From: an uncultured Saprospiraceae bacterium
GTDB lineage: Bacteria > Bacteroidota > Bacteroidia > Chitinophagales > Saprospiraceae
Reading direction: 5' to 3'
Assembly (NCBI GenBank): GCA_937923485.1
Contig: CALDUE010000133.1
Location: forward strand, 1-48,147
Length of the DNA: 48,147 nt
Part shown: positions 44,010-48,147 of the stretch, piece after piece
Layout: the number at the start of each line of letters is the position of its first letter
Numbering within the stretch: position 1 is the stretch's first letter
Notes under the pieces: model-generated
The model's input: only the letters and a program-made list of their open reading frames with translations
What the model was told of the DNA's origin: nothing
Database searches by the model: none
Translations under genes and position numbers: made by a program

Positions 44010-45170
44010 ATGAGCCGCTTCTCTGAATACGATCCATCATCTTGCTTGAATTGCGGAGAGCGCTTCGATCCAGAGACGACATTCTGCCCTTCCTGTGGCC
44101 AAAAGAATAGGAAGAATGAATTGAAGTTAATGGAGTGGATCAGAGAAGGGCTGAGTACATTTCTTCATTTAGAGGGAAGGACTTGGAATACAATTAGAGA
44201 TCTTCCTGCGCCAGGAAAGATTGCGATTAATTACTTTAATGGACAGCGCCAACGGTACGTACATCCGTTTAGACTTTTAGTATTTAGTTCGCTTATTTGC
44301 TTTGGTTTGATTTCTCTTGCGCGATATTATTCCCCTGATTCAGAAACTATGAATTTTGTCCAAATAGAAGATAAAAGTTCGGACGAAGTTAATAGCAGTA
44401 GTACATCTTATTCTTCACCAGCTATTATTAATAACATTAGAGAGCACCCTGTCGCCGAAAGGATGCGAGATATTGACTTATTACGCACCAGGTTTATTAG
44501 CCATGATCGTTTTAATCTTATTGCTGATAGTATGCGCAGGGCAGGAGCTAGTCAAGATTCAGCTCAACTTGCCTTACTCGACTCCATACAAAATTTTTAT
44601 CCTGTCCCCACAGACAACCTCTTTGGTCCAGAAGGGCATTTGACGATAGCAGGGGACACCTTAAATCTTGACAATAGGTCTGTTGCAACCGACAGCCCAG
44701 CCGAAGTTATTGAAAAATCGAACGTTAAGGCTTGGCTTTCAAGGCTAGTTGGCAAAAAAGTAGTCGCTGCTTACCAGGGGGGTGCAGCTACTTTATCCCA
44801 GCAGTTGAACGCAAATCTCTCGTGGGCCGTTCTGTTGTATGTGCCGCTATTGGCGTTTGGTTACTTTATCTTATATCGAAAAAGGCTTCCCCTCTACACG
44901 CAACACCTGACCTATATCGCTATTTTGATGTCAGTGCTGCTCTTATTTTTTGGATTGAGCACGTTGATCGATAGCATACTCGGTTTCAGGCTTGTCGCAT
45001 TAATCTTACTATTGGTATTTATTGTCTATAATTTTGTGAGCGATCAAAGAGTATTTGAAGTGGGTCCACTGCACGCATTCGGTAAAATAAACTTGCTTGG
45101 ATTCTATGGTTTCTTTGCTTTTTTAATTGCCGTACTCATCTGGCTTTTCGGCACGATGCTATTGATCTAA
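44010..45170 (+). CDS. DUF3667 membrane protein with N-terminal zinc ribbon
   Basis: The protein has 386 residues. Residues 12-32 hold two CxxC pairs (CLNCGERF, CPSCGQKN) forming a zinc ribbon. The conserved DUF3667 block follows (GKIAINYFNGQRQRYVHPFRLLVF, here split as GKIAINYFNGQRQ and RYVHPFRLLVF). One helix sits near 85-103, a long polar extracytoplasmic loop spans about 110-270, and four helices close the protein (about 272-386). DUF3667 is common in Bacteroidota and has no known function. The poly-Ser/Thr loop region has lower GC than neighbouring genes. It ends 5 bp from the convergent ABC ATPase gene. Confidence 0.88.
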   Translation: MSRFSEYDPSSCLNCGERFDPETTFCPSCGQKNRKNELKLMEWIREGLSTFLHLEGRTWNTIRDLPAPGKIAINYFNGQRQRYVHPFRLLVFSSLICFGLISLARYYSPDSETMNFVQIEDKSSDEVNSSSTSYSSPAIINNIREHPVAERMRDIDLLRTRFISHDRFNLIADSMRRAGASQDSAQLALLDSIQNFYPVPTDNLFGPEGHLTIAGDTLNLDNRSVATDSPAEVIEKSNVKAWLSRLVGKKVVAAYQGGAATLSQQLNANLSWAVLLYVPLLAFGYFILYRKRLPLYTQHLTYIAILMSVLLLFFGLSTLIDSILGFRLVALILLLVFIVYNFVSDQRVFEVGPLHAFGKINLLGFYGFFAFLIAVLIWLFGTMLLI

Positions 45171-45175
45171 CTTCT

Positions 45176-45808
45176 TTATTTCTGCCACTGGTCAGCGCTT
45201 ATCCTGATCGTACAATCGACAAAGTCGCGCTCCTCATTACTTGCGATGAGTACGGTACGATCTCCAGCCCAATCTGTAACGAGCTGTTGATACCAATCGA
45301 CGCCTTCGGTGTCTAGGTTACTGGTCGGTTCGTCGAGGTAGAGTGCGCTTGAATCTGTGGCAAGCGCCAGGAGGAGACGCATGCGCTGCTTCATTCCAGA
45401 ACTGTAGCTTGCGATGGTTTGCTTTCGAATACGTTTGGACCACCCTACCCTTTCCCAAAGATCGTCAGTTGTCAGGTTTTGGCGAAAGCCGCGCAATTGT
45501 GCATGAAGCTTGGCTGCTTCTTCTCCTGTTAACTCTTCGATGAGCTCGACGTACGGTCCGCAGAGACTTATTTCTTTGTAGAGGAGGGTATCTGGAATAG
45601 ACTTGGCGTTGGGGCCTGCGGCGCTGAAGGTTAGGGTTCCTTCACTTGGCAATAACTGCCCTGAGAGTAATTTAAGGAGTGTGCTTTTACCTGATCCGTT
45701 GGGACCAAGAATAGCTGTTCGTGAACCGCTGTGTAGCACATGCGTGAAGTCATAGACGATCCAATGAAGTCCGAATCGCTTGCGAAGCTTGTTGGCTTCA
45801 ATCCTCAC
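45176..45808 (-). CDS. ABC transporter ATP-binding protein without a visible permease
   Basis: GTG 45808 gives 210 residues (VRIEANKLRKRFGLHW...), overlapping the lpxA stop by 11 nt; a TTG at 45856 would extend it by 16 residues. Walker A is GPNGSGKST (about 34-42), the signature SYSSGMKQR, and Walker B ALYLDEPTSNLD. It is a short single-domain ATPase of the ABC-2/CcmA-like kind. No membrane partner is encoded within the window on either side, so the transported substrate is unknown. Overlap with lpxA suggests translational coupling with the lipid A genes. Confidence 0.88.
   Translation of the reverse strand: MRIEANKLRKRFGLHWIVYDFTHVLHSGSRTAILGPNGSGKSTLLKLLSGQLLPSEGTLTFSAAGPNAKSIPDTLLYKEISLCGPYVELIEELTGEEAAKLHAQLRGFRQNLTTDDLWERVGWSKRIRKQTIASYSSGMKQRMRLLLALATDSSALYLDEPTSNLDTEGVDWYQQLVTDWAGDRTVLIASNEERDFVDCTIRISADQWQK
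45476..45489 (+). repeat. 14-bp dispersed motif, exact copy
   Basis: GTTTTGGCGAAAGC on the plus strand; on the ABC ATPase coding strand the complement is read F-R-Q-N, a third reading frame. Confidence 0.85.
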
Positions 45809-46595
45809 CGTTGGAATAATGCTTTGGACCTCTGATGATGCCCCTCGTAGAAGCAACGACGAAGTTGATGATCTCTTTGCGTTCTTCTAAGTCAGGTAGG
45901 TCGCGCTCGATCAATTCCATCGCTTCTTGGCGGCTGAATCCAGGTGCAAAGAGAATGCGATACGCTCTTGAGATAGAGGTAATTTTTTCGCTTGAGAATT
46001 TGCGACGTTCTAGGCCCGTCTTGTTGACCCCTACAAAACGTACTGGCTCTCTTGCTGCGGTGATGTATGGTGGCACGTCCTTACGCAGCAGTGAACCTCC
46101 GCCTAGCATGGCATGGGCTCCGATCTTCACGAATTGGTGTACTGCTGCGGTACCTCCAAGCACGGCGTGATCGCCGACTTCGACGTGACCGGCAAGGTTA
46201 ACGTTATTGGCCAGCACTACATGATCGCCGACGACGCAATCGTGGGCTACGTGGACGTAGGCCATGAGCAAGCAGTGACTTCCGATGGTGGTAGTACCTG
46301 CAGCTGCGGTTCCTCTATTGATGGTGCAAAATTCGCGAATAGTAGTATGATCGCCAATGGTGAGTGTACTGTACTCGCCTGCAAATTTGAGATCTTGGGG
46401 TTCGGCACCAATGACTGCGCCCGGAAAGACGCGACAGTGCTTACCTAGTCGAGTACCTGCCATGATTACGGCATTGGGGCCGATGTGACAGCCGTCACCG
46501 ATGACTACGTCGTTTTCGATAGTGACGTAGGGACTGATTTCCACATGTTCGCCGATGGTAGCTCCTGCGTGGACGTTTGCTTTTGGATAGGTCAT
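45798..46595 (-). CDS. lpxA: LpxA, UDP-GlcNAc acyltransferase
   Basis: ATG 46595 gives 265 residues; a TTG at 46607 is less likely. The N-terminal two-thirds is a left-handed beta-helix of hexapeptide repeats (VHAGATIGEHVEISPYV onward). His118 in VHVAHDC corresponds to the catalytic His125 of the E. coli enzyme. The C-terminal helical domain starts near 180. LpxA performs the first step of lipid A synthesis, using acyl-ACP. It is 8 bp downstream of lpxC-fabZ. Confidence 0.96.
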   Translation of the reverse strand: MTYPKANVHAGATIGEHVEISPYVTIENDVVIGDGCHIGPNAVIMAGTRLGKHCRVFPGAVIGAEPQDLKFAGEYSTLTIGDHTTIREFCTINRGTAAAGTTTIGSHCLLMAYVHVAHDCVVGDHVVLANNVNLAGHVEVGDHAVLGGTAAVHQFVKIGAHAMLGGGSLLRKDVPPYITAAREPVRFVGVNKTGLERRKFSSEKITSISRAYRILFAPGFSRQEAMELIERDLPDLEERKEIINFVVASTRGIIRGPKHYSNGED

Positions 46596-46603
46596 CGAAG
46601 AAA

Positions 46604-47989
46604 TCAACGCTTTACAATTTGGGCAATTAATTCTCCTTCGCTAACAACAGTGTTGCCCACGTACGCAGTGCCCTGCATATGTACGATTCCACGACGGATA
46701 GGGGAAAGAAGTTCCATCTTTAAAATAAGTGTGTCACCAGGCCTGACCATTCCACGGAACTTGCAGCTGTCAATTTTGACGAAGTACATGTCCCATTCTC
46801 CTGGATCGCCTGTGATGCTTAGTGCGAGCATTCCGCCTGTTTGAGCGAGTGCCTCAATTTGAAGCACCCCTGGGAAGACGGGGTTGTTCGGAAAGTGGCC
46901 TTGGAAGATTCCTTCGTTAAAGGTAACGTTTTTCACGCCAACTACGTGCTTATCAGAAAGCTCGATCACTTTATCTACCAGCAACATGGGATACCGGTGT
47001 GGTAGGTAGCCCATGATTTGCACGGTATCCATGATTGGAGGAACGGTCGGATCGTACTTAGGTACTCCTCGCAGTTTACGCTGTTCTTTCAGCACGCTTT
47101 TAAGGCGTTTTGCGAAAGCGGTATTGACGGCATGTCCTGGTTTACGAGCAACAATTTTCCCTTTGATGGGGCAACCGATGAGTGCCAAATCACCGATTAC
47201 ATCGAGCAATTTGTGACGTGCGGGTTCATTTTGAAACTTGAGCTTCGTCGTGTTGAGCACGCCCGATGAATCTACAGAAACGCTTTCTCTACCAAGTCGT
47301 TTGGCCAAGGCAAGAAGTTCTGGCTCACTGACTTCACGCTCTGCAATTACGATTGCGTTGTCGAGCGACCCACCTTTGATCAGGTCTTGATTGAGCAGTT
47401 TTTCGATCTCGTGCAAGAATACGAAGGTGCGCGAATGAGCGATCTCCCCACCGTAGTCGGAAAGATCATTCATGGTAGCGTATTGGGGTCCGAGCACTTT
47501 CGAATTGAAATCGATCATGGTGGTGACCTCGAAATGATCGGCTGGCATAGCTACGAGTTCTGCGCCGGTGAGTTCATCTCTAAATTCGATGGGTTGCTCG
47601 ATTTCGAAGTATTCACGGTCAGCTTCGAGTTCGGAGGTACCGACTTTTCCGATAGCATCGTAAAACGGTCCTGCACTTCCATCGAGAATGGGCACTTCTG
47701 GTCCGGTGAGCGTTACAAGTGCATTGTCAATGTTATGTCCGACCAGTGCACTAAGTGCATGTTCCACCGTCGCTACGGTGGCATCGCCTTTTGCTAACGT
47801 GGTGCCTCGATTGGTTGCTACCACATAGGCTACGTCTGCAGGAACGACGGGTTCACCCTCTAGGTCAACGCGCTGAAACTTGATGCCGTGGTTGGCATCT
47901 GCTGGAAGAAACGTGATTGTAACTTCTTTACCGGTGTGGAGGCCAATGCCGCTGAGGCTTACTTGGCCAGCTAGAGTGTGCTGTCGCAT
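46604..47989 (-). CDS. lpxC/fabZ: LpxC-FabZ bifunctional fusion: lipid A deacetylase and 3-hydroxyacyl-ACP dehydratase
   Basis: ATG 47989 gives 461 residues starting RQHTLAGQVSLSGIGLHTG, the LpxC N-terminus; the frame extension to 48079 runs into heptamer repeats and is rejected. LpxC zinc and catalytic residues are seen in TVEHALSAL (Glu76, His77) and RHKLLDVIGDLAL (His and Asp, about 240). From about residue 318 the FabZ domain follows: His331 in LPHRYPM and Glu379 in LQIEALAQTGG. This fusion is characteristic of Bacteroidota. LpxC commits UDP-acyl-GlcNAc to lipid A, while FabZ consumes the same hydroxyacyl-ACP pool. It leads the lpxC-fabZ/lpxA/ABC operon. Confidence 0.96.
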   Translation of the reverse strand: MRQHTLAGQVSLSGIGLHTGKEVTITFLPADANHGIKFQRVDLEGEPVVPADVAYVVATNRGTTLAKGDATVATVEHALSALVGHNIDNALVTLTGPEVPILDGSAGPFYDAIGKVGTSELEADREYFEIEQPIEFRDELTGAELVAMPADHFEVTTMIDFNSKVLGPQYATMNDLSDYGGEIAHSRTFVFLHEIEKLLNQDLIKGGSLDNAIVIAEREVSEPELLALAKRLGRESVSVDSSGVLNTTKLKFQNEPARHKLLDVIGDLALIGCPIKGKIVARKPGHAVNTAFAKRLKSVLKEQRKLRGVPKYDPTVPPIMDTVQIMGYLPHRYPMLLVDKVIELSDKHVVGVKNVTFNEGIFQGHFPNNPVFPGVLQIEALAQTGGMLALSITGDPGEWDMYFVKIDSCKFRGMVRPGDTLILKMELLSPIRRGIVHMQGTAYVGNTVVSEGELIAQIVKR

Positions 47990-47994
47990 TGGGC

Positions 47995-48003
47995 GCGAAA
48001 GTA
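47995..48003 (-). promoter_or_regulatory. Possible -7 element abutting the lpxC start
   Basis: On the minus strand TACTTTCGC (one mismatch to TAnnTTTG, then C) ends 5 nt before the lpxC ATG. If used, the transcript would be leaderless or nearly so. Confidence 0.3.
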
Positions 48004-48050
48004 GTAATCCCCTATGGAAGGATTGGGGTATGGGGAAACTCTTTTTAGAA

Positions 48051-48147
48051 AGGGATGTGGGACGTGAGATGTGGGACATGGGATATGAGATGTGAGATAT
48101 GGGATTTGAGATTTGAGATTTGAGATGTGAGATGTGAGATGTGAGAT
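48051..48147. repeat. Degenerate heptanucleotide tandem array upstream of lpxC (runs off the window)
   Basis: Thirteen 7-bp units and a partial one, mostly TGAGATN or TGGGATN, with the last complete ones being TGAGATG. The first unit and several others are diverged. It starts 61 bp upstream of the lpxC ATG. Confidence 0.93.

Noticed and set aside
47990-48079. N-terminal extension of LpxC-FabZ by 30 residues
   Set aside because: It runs into the heptamer array and precedes the conserved LpxC N-terminus.
1-48147. Defence island, prophage, integron or biosynthetic gene cluster
   Set aside because: No integrase, transposase, phage, restriction, toxin-antitoxin or biosynthetic signature genes are present; composition looks even by eye.

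Overview
The window is chromosomal DNA from a member of the phylum Bacteroidota, most likely in or near the order Flavobacteriales. The evidence is a type IX secretion/gliding motor operon (porP/sprF-gldK-gldL-gldM-gldN), a type IX cargo protein with a gliding-motility-associated C-terminal domain, a fused lpxC-fabZ gene, a DUF3667 protein, a GWxTD-domain protein, promoters of the TAnnTTTG type, and an FtsZ tail ending in an aromatic/acidic peptide. Genus and species cannot be read from the sequence. By eye, base composition is even throughout. I see no rRNA, tRNA, CRISPR array, insertion sequence, prophage or defence island.

Layout. Positions 1-6590 (minus strand) hold a methyltransferase followed by porP/sprF, gldK, gldL, gldM and the 5' part of gldN, which runs off the left edge. 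Positions 6.7-20.4 kb are mixed housekeeping and envelope genes: a membrane protein, ettA, yraN, an rsmB-like RNA methyltransferase, two lipoproteins of unknown function, a large BNR/Asp-box propeller protein, a type IX cargo protein and typA/bipA. Positions 20.5-36.2 kb (minus strand) hold an almost complete division and cell wall (dcw) cluster: mraZ, rsmH, ftsL, ftsI, murE, mraY, murD, ftsW, murG, murC, ftsQ, ftsA, ftsZ, closed by a strong terminator. Upstream of mraZ is a 594-bp gene-free region with two sets of MraZ-box-like TGGG repeats. Positions 36.8-40.5 kb hold a polyprenol-phosphate glycosyltransferase, a small membrane protein and a penicillin-acylase-family hydrolase. Positions 40.5-45.2 kb (plus strand) hold a lipoprotein, a GWxTD protein, a CapA-family lipoprotein and a DUF3667 membrane protein. 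Positions 45.2-48.0 kb (minus strand) hold lpxC-fabZ, lpxA and an orphan ABC ATPase.

How the genes work together. The Gld proteins form the trans-envelope motor and outer-membrane ring that drive type IX export, and the protein at 15.4-17.3 kb is a plausible substrate. The dcw cluster makes lipid II (MurE, MurD, MurC, MraY, MurG), polymerises and crosslinks it at the septum (FtsW, FtsI) and builds the divisome (FtsZ, FtsA, FtsQ, FtsL). MraZ probably regulates the cluster. LpxC, FabZ and LpxA link fatty-acid elongation to lipid A synthesis.

The most unusual signals are at the DNA level. (1) A 14-bp motif, GTTTTGGCGAAAGC, occurs 9 times exactly and about 9 more times with one or two substitutions. 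It appears on both strands, in five of six possible coding frames and between genes. (2) Every intergenic gap of the porP-gldKLMN operon carries a perfect inverted repeat. (3) A terminator hairpin lies between murE and mraY, with the stop codon of a possible leader peptide in its loop. (4) Two clusters of MraZ-box-like repeats face opposite ways. (5) Two related heptanucleotide tandem arrays are present. (6) A small GC-rich repeat sits both between genes and in frame inside murE. Gene starts were moved downstream of the longest open frame where a signal peptide, family alignment or neighbour overlap required it.
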